Below are positions 7,109 through 17,249 of a stretch of DNA of 17,318 nucleotides, piece by piece. Below the pieces are notes generated by a model. That model saw only the letters and a program-made list of their open reading frames with translations, did no database searches and was not told the DNA's origin. Each line of letters begins with the position of its first letter. Position 1 is the first letter of the stretch. The DNA lies in contig PMXT01000063.1 in assembly GCA_003170995.1 (NCBI GenBank), positions 1-17,318 of the forward strand, in the 5' to 3' direction. A program made the translations under genes and the position numbers. Source of the DNA: Actinomycetota bacterium. GTDB taxonomy: Bacteria > Actinomycetota > Thermoleophilia > Gaiellales > Gaiellaceae.

Positions 7109-7702
7109 GCCGGTCGGCCAGCCGGAACTCTGTGTGTCCAGGTCGAGGCTGCCGCCGTCTACACAGCCGCTCGAAAGGGTGTAGTCGGTTGACACGCGCG
7201 GCTGATCGACGGCGAGGAAGTGAGCGGCCACGGCTCTAGCCTCGTCGGGCGGAGAACCGAGGCGCGTGGCGACTAGCGATAGCGTCTGGATCGCATAGCA
7301 CTGAGCCGTACTCTCGTCGCGTACGCCGCGCAGATGCTGGGATTCGTGACTGAGCACGAGCGCCGCATAAACGGCTCTCTCGACCCTGTCGGAACAGGGA
7401 GTAGTGCCGAAGACGCAGGCGAAATCGGCCCGTTTGCGGGTCGTGCCGTAATCGGAGAGGTCGTGGCAGACAGAAGTCTCGAGACGGGTTGTGTTGCTCG
7501 GCTTGCCGTTTGCGTCGAACATCACAGAGCCTCCATTGCCACTGATGTCGACAAGCCCGCGCAGAAAGCCCGGGCAGTCCACGTTCACGGGCCGGCCGGC
7601 GATCTCGCTTGCTATGCCGCTGAGTCTGTGATCCAGGCTCAGTTCACGCCGCGCTTCCCAGACTACGAGCATCAAGGGGAGAAGAGCGAAGGCCGTGAGC
7701 AC
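7106..7702 (-). CDS. Putative membrane-anchored or secreted HExxH protein, function unknown
   Basis: I do not recognise a named family. The protein starts with a hydrophobic segment (LTAFALLPLMLVVW), so it is probably exported or anchored with the rest outside. Near residue 120 it has HESQHLRGVRDESTAQCYA, a zinc-metallopeptidase-type HExxH followed seven residues later by a glutamate. The six cysteines (45, 81, 98, 105, 137 and 182, counted from the GTG at 7708) suggest disulfides in an extracellular domain. A zinc peptidase is plausible but not shown. The start is GTG 7702, seven bases after GGGAG (198 residues); GTG 7708 is possible but has only one base of spacing. The gene diverges from the S33-type hydrolase, with an 89-base gap in which I see no clear promoter. 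Confidence 0.7.
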   Translation of the reverse strand: MLTAFALLPLMLVVWEARRELSLDHRLSGIASEIAGRPVNVDCPGFLRGLVDISGNGGSVMFDANGKPSNTTRLETSVCHDLSDYGTTRKRADFACVFGTTPCSDRVERAVYAALVLSHESQHLRGVRDESTAQCYAIQTLSLVATRLGSPPDEARAVAAHFLAVDQPRVSTDYTLSSGCVDGGSLDLDTQSSGWPTG

Positions 7703-7791
7703 GCGCACACTCCCAACTTCGGCAGTGGGCCGGCGTTGCTTGAGGCGCGGGCCAAGGTACGCGAGAGTTGGAGTAGGTATCGTCTCGTGCC

Positions 7792-9780
7792 GTGGTATTG
7801 AGGAGCTTCCTCGGGCGCAGAAAGCAGGCAGGAACCGGTTTCGAGAGAGTCGTTCAGCCCTGCCTAGAGCGCAGCGGTCTCATCGGTGCCTTCGCGCTCA
7901 TCGCCGTTCTCGTCTCGCTCGCTCTACCGGCGCCCGCTCTGGGAGCGGTGCCGGCCGGGTTTACGCCTTGCACCGACGCGAGCGACTTCTTCTGCGGAAC
8001 CGTCACTGTGCCGGTCGACCACAGTGGGCTCAATCCTGCTCTGGCGGGCCAGACGATAACTCTGCCTGTGATGTTGAGACCGGCCACCGTCACCGATAGC
8101 GACGGCGTGCTTTTCGCGCTCGCAGGCGGGCCAGGCCAGGCGGCCACGCCGTTTGCGACCGACTTCGCCCGGGTGCTCGCACCAGCCCTGAAGACGCGCG
8201 ACCTGATCGTCTTCGACCAGCGAGGAACCGGTGCCAGCGCTCTCGATTGCCCGGGAGCAGCTGCGGCGTCGACCTACCGGCAATACGTGGAAGCGTGTGC
8301 CGCCGAGTTGGGCTCGGCGCGTTCTTACTACACGAGCAAGGACTCGGCTGAGGATATGGACGCTGTGCGCGAGGCGGTTGGCGCCGACAAGGTGACCGTC
8401 TTCGGCGTTTCCTACGGCACCTACGTGGCCCAGCTCTACGCCAGGTTGTTTCCTACGCACACGGTGTCGCTCGTGCTCGACTCGATCGTTCCCTCGACCG
8501 GAGTCGATCCCTTCCTGCGCTCGAACTTCACGGCGATCTCGAGTGTACTGGCCGCCAACTGCCCGAAGAAGCTCTGCCGCGATATCACCAGCAGCCCGTA
8601 CCGCGACCTGAAGCGCTTGGTCGCTCGCGCCCGGGCGAACGGTGCGCTGTCTCTGCGCTACGTCAACTCAGCCGGGAAAGTGCGCGCCCTGAAAGTGGAT
8701 CGGTCCCTCCTTTTCTACTTCATGGTCGAGACGTTCAGTTTCGACGCCGCTTCCCGCGCTCGCTTTCCGGCAGCGGTTCGCTCGGCCCTCGCCGGCGATC
8801 CCTATCCGCTCGGACGCCTGCTCGCACCGCCGACTGGGCCGGCTGTCTCAAACGCGGAAATGAGCAACACGTTGTACCTGGCCACGAGGTGCACCGAGGA
8901 GAGCTTTCCTTGGTCGATGAGCGACCCGTTCAGCACTCGCGAGAGCAAGTTGACGAGCGCACTGGGCGAGATCCCGGCGAGCACTTTCAACCCCTTCACG
9001 TCCTCCACCGCTCTTGGCTTCTCGGACCTCAACTACTGCGTGTACTGGCCCGCGCCGACGGTGGCTGTCGATCCCGGCGTGACCGCGCCCCTACCAGACA
9101 TCCCGGTGCTTGTCCTGAACGGTCAGGAGGACGATCTGACCCCGGCCGTTAATGCGAAGGAGGTAGCCGCACTTTTCCCACAGGCGCAGCGTGTCAGCGT
9201 TCCTTTCACAGGTCACAGCGTCAGCACCGACGTCTGGCCAAATGCCAGCACCTGTGTCACGCGGGCGCTCACGAGCTTTTTTGGCGGCACGACCATCGCT
9301 TCGTGCAACTCCGTCACTCCGTTCTTCAGGCCCGTGAAGCGTGACCCGACTTCGCTGGCCAAGGTCAAGGCGGTGAAGCTAAAAGGGGTTCGCGGCCAAA
9401 CGATAGGCGCCGTTCTCGGGACGCTCAGCGACGTGACGACAACGGAGCTTTCGGGGGCAGGGCCCAGCGCGGGACTACGCGGTGGCTACTTCGGTGGGTC
9501 GCTGAAAAACCTGCGGCTGCACAAGCTCGTCTATGTCCCCGGCGTTGTCGTAAGCGGGAATCTGAACCTGGTCAACGGGCTCGCCAAGGTGACCGTCATC
9601 GGCAAGGGCGCTCGCGGTAAGCTCGTCATCCGCCGCTCTAGGAAGATCACCACGGTTAAGGGCTCGCTCGACGAGAAGCGCCTGAGCATCAGGATTTCTA
9701 CCTCTCTGAACGACTCGACTGTGGCCTCTCGCTTGCCCGGGTTGCTGGGCCTGAGTCTCGCCACGCGATCCATCTCCTAG
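7792..9780 (+). CDS. Secreted S33-type alpha/beta-hydrolase (tripeptidyl aminopeptidase-like)
   Basis: The 662-residue exported serine hydrolase has a signal sequence at about 28-52 (GLIGAFALIAVLVSLALPAP). It resembles the actinobacterial tripeptidyl-aminopeptidase / prolyl-aminopeptidase family. The oxyanion-loop motif is LAGGPGQAA. The nucleophile is S207 in GVSYGTY, the acid is probably D447 in GQEDDLTP, and the histidine is H475 in FTGHSVS, so the triad is complete. Many cysteines are spread over the catalytic part, as is common in secreted members. From about residue 515 there is an extra ~150-residue Gly/Val/Lys-rich region, probably beta-structured, that I cannot assign. Likely role: cleaving peptides outside the cell. 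The GTG at 7792 is the outermost start; TTG 7798 is possible. The ribosome site is poor, so the N-terminus is uncertain. Confidence 0.85.
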   Translation: MVLRSFLGRRKQAGTGFERVVQPCLERSGLIGAFALIAVLVSLALPAPALGAVPAGFTPCTDASDFFCGTVTVPVDHSGLNPALAGQTITLPVMLRPATVTDSDGVLFALAGGPGQAATPFATDFARVLAPALKTRDLIVFDQRGTGASALDCPGAAAASTYRQYVEACAAELGSARSYYTSKDSAEDMDAVREAVGADKVTVFGVSYGTYVAQLYARLFPTHTVSLVLDSIVPSTGVDPFLRSNFTAISSVLAANCPKKLCRDITSSPYRDLKRLVARARANGALSLRYVNSAGKVRALKVDRSLLFYFMVETFSFDAASRARFPAAVRSALAGDPYPLGRLLAPPTGPAVSNAEMSNTLYLATRCTEESFPWSMSDPFSTRESKLTSALGEIPASTFNPFTSSTALGFSDLNYCVYWPAPTVAVDPGVTAPLPDIPVLVLNGQEDDLTPAVNAKEVAALFPQAQRVSVPFTGHSVSTDVWPNASTCVTRALTSFFGGTTIASCNSVTPFFRPVKRDPTSLAKVKAVKLKGVRGQTIGAVLGTLSDVTTTELSGAGPSAGLRGGYFGGSLKNLRLHKLVYVPGVVVSGNLNLVNGLAKVTVIGKGARGKLVIRRSRKITTVKGSLDEKRLSIRISTSLNDSTVASRLPGLLGLSLATRSIS

Positions 9781-9879
9781 CTGCTTCTGCGTCCCTGCCT
9801 TTCGAGCTGGGATCGGGCGCGGTTTGGGGAACGTGCTCGACTTCTTCAGAGGCATTTCGGGGGGAAGTAGGCTACCTGC

Positions 9880-10005
9880 ATGAGATTCCTCATCATCGGT
9901 ACGGTGGGCCTGCTCGATTCGGGTTGGAGCGAGCGCCTGCATGAGACGTGCTTGCGCGCGCGCGCCGAGGTGCCCGGAACAGCGCTCGAGGAGGGGGAGA
10001 GGTGA
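9880..10005 (+). CDS. Possible 41-residue small ORF upstream of the GNAT gene
   Basis: An ATG at 9880 opens 41 codons, beginning MRFLIIGTVGLLDSGW and ending in an acidic tail. The TGA at 10003-10005 overlaps the GTG of the next gene as GTGA, the usual sign of translational coupling. The sequence matches nothing I recognise. It has no membrane segment and only a weak ribosome site (AGTAGG). It may be a leader peptide, a small gene or the remnant of a larger gene. It could also be chance, because overlaps of this kind arise easily in GC-rich DNA. Confidence 0.35.
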   Translation: MRFLIIGTVGLLDSGWSERLHETCLRARAEVPGTALEEGER

Positions 10006-10814
10006 GCGAGAACGAGCGCCTGCGGGTGATCCAGTTCCTGCACGCGCTCGACGACGCAACCTGCGAGCGGCTGGAGACGTTCACGGGTGGGGTGGCCACG
10101 CTCTCGGATGCCGAGCTACCCAGGGTTCTGAACATGAACCTACTCAGGGTCGAGTCTCTGGCCGACCGCCTCTCGCTGCACGAATTGGCGCTGGAGGCCG
10201 AACGGATAGCGGGCGACGCGGAAAAGCTGCAGAGGCGGCTTGCCTTTCGGCGGGTGGTCGCCTACGACGAAGAGATCGGGGCCAGGCTCGCACTCGGTTT
10301 CGAGCAGCTCGAGCGCTGGCAGGCCGAGCGGGTCGTCTTGATGGCGCAACACCGCCGACCCGGTTGCGATGTCGATGCGAGCTTCGTACGCGAGGTGGCG
10401 ATCGAAGAGCTGGAGCCCGTGAGGAGGCGCTACCTGCTAGATCGCTCCGGCGGAGACGAGGAGCTCGTTCGCCAGGAGCTGACGGTTCCGCGTAGGCTCT
10501 CCTCGGCCGGCGAGATACGTTTTTTCGCGGCCTTCGTCGAGGGCGAGATTCGCTCCTTCTGTGAGCTCTTCAGCGACTACGGTGGGGCCGCTGTTGTTCG
10601 CTCGGTTGCGACCTTGAAGCCCTACCGGCGTGCGGGTCTGGCCCGAGCTACCGTCTCGTACGCTGTTACTCGCAGCAAGGCGCTCGGTCACGAGCTCACC
10701 TTTCTGCGCGCCGTCCACGACGACTGGCCCAAGAACCTCTACGGCGAGCTGGGATTCGACGCGATCGGGACGATCTATCGCTACGCGGGCCAGCCGTTGT
10801 CAGCCCGGCGTTAG
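10002..10814 (+). CDS. GNAT-family N-acetyltransferase with unassigned N-terminal half
   Basis: The C-terminal ~100 residues are a GNAT acetyltransferase fold. They include a substrate strand (SFCELFSDYGGAAVVRSVAT), the acetyl-CoA pyrophosphate loop (PYRRAGLARATVSYAV) and the terminal LYGELGFDAIGTIYRYAG. Such enzymes move acetyl from acetyl-CoA to an amine; the acceptor cannot be told. The first ~150 residues are helical and charged and may be a degenerate second GNAT domain. The GTG at 10002 follows an AGGAGG-like purine run and gives 270 residues; the frame is open further upstream without homology-like sequence. Its stop overlaps the stop of the convergent membrane protein by four bases. 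Confidence 0.8.
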   Translation: MSENERLRVIQFLHALDDATCERLETFTGGVATLSDAELPRVLNMNLLRVESLADRLSLHELALEAERIAGDAEKLQRRLAFRRVVAYDEEIGARLALGFEQLERWQAERVVLMAQHRRPGCDVDASFVREVAIEELEPVRRRYLLDRSGGDEELVRQELTVPRRLSSAGEIRFFAAFVEGEIRSFCELFSDYGGAAVVRSVATLKPYRRAGLARATVSYAVTRSKALGHELTFLRAVHDDWPKNLYGELGFDAIGTIYRYAGQPLSARR

Positions 10815-11191
10815 CTCGGCTCGATGCCGCTGGACGGCCAGTCGACGACGGAGCGCCGAATCAGCGTGGCGCTCGCCGCTCCGATCAGGATCAGAGTCGC
10901 GGCCGCCAGCGAGATGCCGATCAACCCGCCTAAGAAGAAGACGAGCGTCGGCGCTCCCACGAGTGCGGCTATTCCGATCAGAGCAAGGACGTTCGTACTT
11001 GTAGCGCTCTTGAGCAGGAGTACCAGCGCGAGCACGAGGAATAGTGCGGGTGGGATCAGGAGCGTGGCCGCATAGAGCGCCTGCACGGCACGGCCACTGT
11101 CGTCAGGCTTGTGGATGAAGCCGTAGAAGGCGGCGAAGCCGACGATTGCTACTACAGAAACAATGAGAGTGAGGACCCCGAGACGACGCAC
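10811..11191 (-). CDS. Small four-helix membrane protein, function unknown
   Basis: The 126-residue protein has four predicted membrane segments at about 5-25, 38-60, 67-85 and 88-110 and a short polar C-terminus. I recognise no family. An in-frame stop upstream (11207-11209) limits the start to the GTG at 11191, whose GAGGA lies directly against the codon with no spacer, an unusually tight arrangement. It follows the lysA-APH pair on the same strand after a 58-base gap and may be in the same transcript. Its TAA stop overlaps the convergent GNAT stop (TTAG on the plus strand). Confidence 0.65.
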   Translation of the reverse strand: MRRLGVLTLIVSVVAIVGFAAFYGFIHKPDDSGRAVQALYAATLLIPPALFLVLALVLLLKSATSTNVLALIGIAALVGAPTLVFFLGGLIGISLAAATLILIGAASATLIRRSVVDWPSSGIEPS

Positions 11192-11249
11192 TCCTCGTAT
11201 TCTGAATCATTCGTTACGACGCTGCACGGGGATCGTTCACCGTGCCACC

Positions 11250-12131
11250 TCAAGAGCGGGCGCGGGCGCGGTTCGCTCGGTCTTCTCGCAGAAGCTCGAG
11301 CCAGCGGTCGCGCCAAAGAGCGCTCTCTGGGATGGTAGCCGCGCCGAGCGCGTGCCAGGCGGCCACGTAGACGCCGCGTAGCTCGATCATCAGCTCGAGC
11401 AGGTCGTGGTCGGGCGTCCGTCCATAGGCCGCGACGGCCTCGCGCCAGGGGAGATCTTGCCCGAGCCTCCTGGCAGCGGTCTGCAGGGTTGCCAGATCCC
11501 ATTCGACCGGGCCGAGACAGCCGTCCTCAAGATCGATCCAGACGGCTCCGCGCTCGCTTTCCATGATGTTGTAGAAATGAGCGTCGCCATGCAGCGGGCG
11601 CTCGTCGAAGCGCTTCGGGAGCAGGCCGCTCAGTCGCTCCTTCTCGCTTTCGAGCAGGTCGATGTCCTTGCTCGCGAGCCGCCGCCGCGCGCCAATCCGC
11701 TCGAGTAGTAGATCGAGTTCGACGAGGGGCCTGAAGGGCGGAAGAAAGATCGCACGGTGAGGATCGAGATCATGGATGCGGCGCAGCGAGCGGGCCGCCG
11801 CCTTCACGTCGAGCGGGCGGGATACTTCCCTCTCCAGCTCCCAGAAGGAGATGACGAGCCCGTCCACGCGGTGCGGGCCGGGCGGCACGAGCGCGCTAGG
11901 CCGCGCCGCCTTGATATCGCTCTCGGCGAGTAGGGCGGCGAAGGCGAGCTCGCGTCGAGCGCTCTCGAACGGATCGCGGATCTCCGCCACCACGGTCGGG
12001 ATGCGGGCGAGCACAGGCTCCGGGCAGAGCTCGAGAAGGAGATTGAAGCCCTCGTTGACAATCCGAGGCTGTTCGCAGTGAATCCCGAACTCGGCGGCCA
12101 GCGCGACGGTCGCGGCGATCTCGGGTCTCAT
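11250..12131 (-). CDS. APH-fold phosphotransferase (aminoglycoside phosphotransferase family)
   Basis: The 293-residue protein belongs to the protein-kinase-like APH/choline-kinase superfamily. The catalytic loop is HGDAHFYN at 181-188 (D183 as base, N188 as metal ligand), and the DFG-like metal site is IDLED at 199-203, followed by GPVEWDLATL. The N-terminal lobe has a short nucleotide loop (NEGFNLLLEL). The family phosphorylates many small alcohols, including aminoglycosides, homoserine and choline, so the substrate is unknown and a resistance role should not be assumed. The ATG overlaps the lysA stop as ATGA, so it is translated from the same message. A link to amino-acid metabolism is possible but rests only on position. 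Confidence 0.82.
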   Translation of the reverse strand: MRPEIAATVALAAEFGIHCEQPRIVNEGFNLLLELCPEPVLARIPTVVAEIRDPFESARRELAFAALLAESDIKAARPSALVPPGPHRVDGLVISFWELEREVSRPLDVKAAARSLRRIHDLDPHRAIFLPPFRPLVELDLLLERIGARRRLASKDIDLLESEKERLSGLLPKRFDERPLHGDAHFYNIMESERGAVWIDLEDGCLGPVEWDLATLQTAARRLGQDLPWREAVAAYGRTPDHDLLELMIELRGVYVAAWHALGAATIPESALWRDRWLELLREDRANRARARS

Positions 12132-13399
12132 TCAGTTTCGAGCCCGAGAACCTCATCGAGCGTCTCGCGGCGCCGGATCAGGCGCGCCTTGCCGCCAGTG
12201 ACGAGCACGGCGGCCGGGCGAGTCAGGACGTTGTAGTTGGAGGCCATGCTGAGCGTGTAGGCGCCGGTGTCGGGAACAGCCAGCAGGTCACCGCGGTGCG
12301 GCTCCGGTAGTGCGATGCGCCTGACCAGTACGTCGCCGGCCTCGCAGTGCTTACCGCAGACCGTGTACGAGCGTTCGCTGGGCTCGTCTGCGCGGTTGGC
12401 GAGCAGCGCCTCGTAGTGGGCGCCGTAGAAGAGCGGGCGCGGATTGTCGGAATAGCCGCCGTCGACCGCCACCCAGGGTGGGCCCTCGGCAGCTTTCTTG
12501 ACCACGCCAACCGTGTAGAGAGTGAAGCCCGCCTCGCCGACGAGCGAGCGCCCGGGCTCGAGGATCAGCCCCGGACGGGGCAGGCCGTGCGCGGCGAAGT
12601 CGCGCGCCAGCCGCGCCTCGAGGTCGCCGATCCACTCGGCGATCGACGGCGCCTGCTCGTCCTCGGTGTAGCGGATGCCGAGCCCGCCGCCGACGTCCAC
12701 CACCGCCGGTGCCCAGGCCAGCTCGGTGCGGCAGACAGCGACGAAACCGGCCAGCCAGTCGAGCAGCATGCGCGGCGCCGCCAGATCGAGCAGCTGGGAA
12801 CCCAGGTGGATGTGCAGTCCGGCCATCTCCATTCCGAGCGAGGAGCCGAGGCGCACGGCCTCGATTGTCTGCTCGGGCGTCAGGCCAAACTTGGAGCCGT
12901 GATAAGCGGTCTGGATCGCCTCGTGAGTGTCCACCTCGATTCCCGGCGTGACCCGGACGAGCGCTCGCTTGATGCCGGCCGTCGCCGCTCGCTCGACCTC
13001 GTCGGGGGAGTCGAGGACGAGGTAGAGCACATCGGCCTCGGCGGCCGCGCGCAGTTCCTCGTCGCTCTTGTTGTTGCCGTGGACGACGATCTTTCCGCCG
13101 TCGATTCTCGCCTGGGTAGCGACTCTGAGCTCTCCCAGCGTCGAGACGTCGGCGCCTACGCCTTCCTCGGCGAATAGGCGCAGCACGGCCACGTTCGGGA
13201 AGGCCTTGCTGCCGAAGACGACGAGCGCGTTCGGAGCCGCCTCGCGGTAGGCGCGAGCTCGAGCCCTGAGTGTCTGCTCGCAGTAGACGACGAGCGGCGT
13301 ACCGAACTCGTGCGCCAGCTCGGAGGCGCGCAGACCGCCGACTTCCAGCTCGCCCCGCTCGACACGGGCGCTATCGGGGAAGAGATCGAGAACGGGCAC
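12128..13399 (-). CDS. lysA: Diaminopimelate decarboxylase
   Basis: This PLP enzyme decarboxylates meso-diaminopimelate to L-lysine, the last step of lysine synthesis. The 423-residue sequence has the PLP lysine in VVFGSKAFPN (K65), HIHLGSQ, the phosphate-binding GGGLGIRY, EPGRSLVGEAG, the substrate motif CGKHCEAGD (usually CGPxCESxD), and GAYTLSMASNYN near the C-terminus. The PLP region (GSKAF) and the CGKHCEAGD motif vary slightly from the common forms (YAxKAN and CGPxCES) but keep the key residues. The start is GTG at 13399; an in-frame stop lies just upstream (13409-13411), and no strong ribosome site is visible. The gene heads a short minus-strand unit with the APH-fold kinase. Confidence 0.95.
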   Translation of the reverse strand: MPVLDLFPDSARVERGELEVGGLRASELAHEFGTPLVVYCEQTLRARARAYREAAPNALVVFGSKAFPNVAVLRLFAEEGVGADVSTLGELRVATQARIDGGKIVVHGNNKSDEELRAAAEADVLYLVLDSPDEVERAATAGIKRALVRVTPGIEVDTHEAIQTAYHGSKFGLTPEQTIEAVRLGSSLGMEMAGLHIHLGSQLLDLAAPRMLLDWLAGFVAVCRTELAWAPAVVDVGGGLGIRYTEDEQAPSIAEWIGDLEARLARDFAAHGLPRPGLILEPGRSLVGEAGFTLYTVGVVKKAAEGPPWVAVDGGYSDNPRPLFYGAHYEALLANRADEPSERSYTVCGKHCEAGDVLVRRIALPEPHRGDLLAVPDTGAYTLSMASNYNVLTRPAAVLVTGGKARLIRRRETLDEVLGLETE

Positions 13400-13461
13400 A
13401 GCGCGAGCTTACCCGGCGCAGGCGGCGCCGAGAATGTCAGGTGCTCGGCGGTGTCTCGGGC

Positions 13462-13489
13462 GGAGATCACCTGTCTCCGGTTCTGGAGA
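13462..13489 (-). promoter_or_regulatory. Mutually exclusive hairpins in the possible lysA leader
   Basis: Read on the minus strand, GGAGA (13478-13474) is flanked by two copies of TCTCC: one upstream at 13489-13485 and one downstream at 13466-13462. It can pair with only one at a time. The downstream stem extends to a perfect 6 bp (CGGAGA/TCTCCG) with a 7-base loop. The CAGGTG in that loop can also pair with CACCTG at 13443-13438. This lies about 65 bases before the lysA GTG, if transcription starts upstream of it. It does not look like the known lysine riboswitch. Confidence 0.35.
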
Positions 13490-13563
13490 GCCGCTTTCGG
13501 AGGTTGAGCGCGGCCCTGTTCGCGAGCGGTCAGGCGCTGGAACGCTTCGTTTTGTTAGGGCTT

Positions 13564-13959
13564 CTACGAGTCGGACGGCCAGATACCGCGCACGAACTTC
13601 GTTCGTTTGGACTCGGTGTGCGGCGCTCCGGCGGCGATGAAGACGGCCTCCTCGCCAGTGGCTGCACGGATCGCGAAGACGGTGCAGGGCGAGACGCGGA
13701 ACGCATCCCAGGTCTCGAGCGCGACGATCTGGCGTTCGATCTTGGCCTGCGCGTGACCGCCGACTAGCACGAACGTCTCCTCTTGATCGGGATGGGCGTG
13801 ACCCGTAGTGAGCTGCCATTCGGGCCCGTAGCGCAGGTAGCCGATCGAGACCTGCTCGCAGCCGAGCGCGGCCCGAAGCAGGCGGAGCTGGTAGTCGCCA
13901 GGGTCAATACCGAAGCGCTCCTCGGCGACGTTCGGGACAGCGAAGACGTTTGTTTTGCG
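13564..13959 (-). CDS. Cupin-domain protein with no ordinary start codon
   Basis: The frame encodes a single-domain cupin of the common ~110-130-residue actinobacterial type. The first cupin motif is GHAHPDQEETFVLVGG (H54, H56, E60 or E61 as likely metal ligands, counted from the codon after the upstream stop). After it come the expected strand pattern ALETWDAFRVSP and a second motif ending in AGAPHTES. The role is unknown; cupins range from enzymes to sugar or metal binders. The upstream stop is TGA at 13960-13962. No ATG, GTG or TTG occurs before the GTG at 13770, which lies in the middle of the domain. Homology seems to reach KTNVFAVPNV at the very start of the open frame. The start may be a rare codon (an ATT at 13908 follows GAGGAG), or the gene may be broken or contain a sequence error. 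Confidence 0.65.
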   Translation of the reverse strand, partial: RKTNVFAVPNVAEERFGIDPGDYQLRLLRAALGCEQVSIGYLRYGPEWQLTTGHAHPDQEETFVLVGGHAQAKIERQIVALETWDAFRVSPCTVFAIRAATGEEAVFIAAGAPHTESKRTKFVRGIWPSDS

Positions 13960-14086
13960 TCAGCGGCTGGTTGGACGATCGCTTGTCGTTTCGTTCACGG
14001 ACTGTCTCCTCTCATCGCTCTATGGGCGTTCGCTTCACAGCTGAGGTAGCGTTCTAGAGCCTTTGACGGACAAACAGCGCGAGACG

Positions 14087-16528
<2,442 letters not shown>

Positions 16529-16638
16529 CGCCCCTCACCGAGCGCGGTTGTCAGCTCGAATATAGGTAGTGACGCGTGCGTCGAATTCGGTGCGATGCCG
16601 GCGCGATTTCGTGACGATTCATGCGGCAGGATCGGGTC

Positions 16639-17217
16639 ATGAAGCTCCCCGAGATCTCACGGCACCAGGCTATCGTCGTTTGCGTACTAGCCTTGACCGT
16701 GCTCGTCGTTGCGGGCAAGTTGCTCGGGGCTCGGCACTCGCCCGCACGTAGCTCGGTTCGGGTCAAGCTCGTCGGTGCCGGGGGTAGCTCGCGCTCGCAA
16801 CTTCTGGTCGACGTCTCGGGCGCGGTGCGCCGTCCCGGTGTGTACAGGCTGCCGGCCGGGTCGCGTATCAACGACGCGCTCGTGAAAGCCGGAGGAGCAA
16901 CCAGGGCGGGCGATCTCACGCTCGTCAACCGGGCTGCGCCGCTGACTGACGGCCAACAGGTGCTGGTGCCGGTGAAGGTCACCGCGACGGCTGCCACGGC
17001 GGCTTCCGGTGGGTCTGCTGCGGCAGCTCCGATACACCTGAACACGGCAACCCTCGAGCAGCTCGACGAGCTGCCCGGGGTCGGGCCGGCCACCGCCCAG
17101 CGCATCATCGACTACCGCACGACGAACGGGCCCTTCAAGTCGGTGGACGAGCTCGACGCGGTGAGTGGCATCGGCCCGGCAAAGCTGGCCGAGGTTCGCG
17201 ACCTCGTCGTTCCTTAG
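16639..17217 (+). CDS. comEA: ComEA-type DNA-binding competence protein
   Basis: The 192-residue membrane-anchored DNA-binding protein has a single N-terminal membrane helix (about 11-29) and an SLBB-type domain at about 55-112 (LLVDVSGAVRRPGVYRLPAG). A flexible Ala/Ser/Gly linker (113-131) leads to a double helix-hairpin-helix at 133-190 (LNTATLEQLDELPGVGPATA and VSGIGPAKLAEV). In competent bacteria ComEA binds incoming DNA outside the membrane and hands it to the ComEC channel. The ATG at 16639 has AGGA seven bases upstream and is preferred over the ATG at 16621. The leuS-comEA order is frequent in actinobacteria, with comEC expected next, at the right edge. Confidence 0.92.
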   Translation: MKLPEISRHQAIVVCVLALTVLVVAGKLLGARHSPARSSVRVKLVGAGGSSRSQLLVDVSGAVRRPGVYRLPAGSRINDALVKAGGATRAGDLTLVNRAAPLTDGQQVLVPVKVTATAATAASGGSAAAAPIHLNTATLEQLDELPGVGPATAQRIIDYRTTNGPFKSVDELDAVSGIGPAKLAEVRDLVVP

Positions 17218-17249
17218 CGATCCGGCTTGTTTCTCGGAGCTCGTCTCAA

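Noticed and set aside
11250..12131. Aminoglycoside resistance gene
   Set aside because: It has the APH fold, but the family is broad and the lysA-coupled context gives no support for resistance.
12347..13177. 276-residue plus-strand frame antisense to lysA
   Set aside because: It mirrors the lysA codons in high-GC DNA and has no family features.
13400..13563. tRNA or lysine riboswitch between lysA and the cupin
   Set aside because: No T-arm GGTTC pattern or CCA end, and no recognisable lysine riboswitch core; only the hairpins reported.
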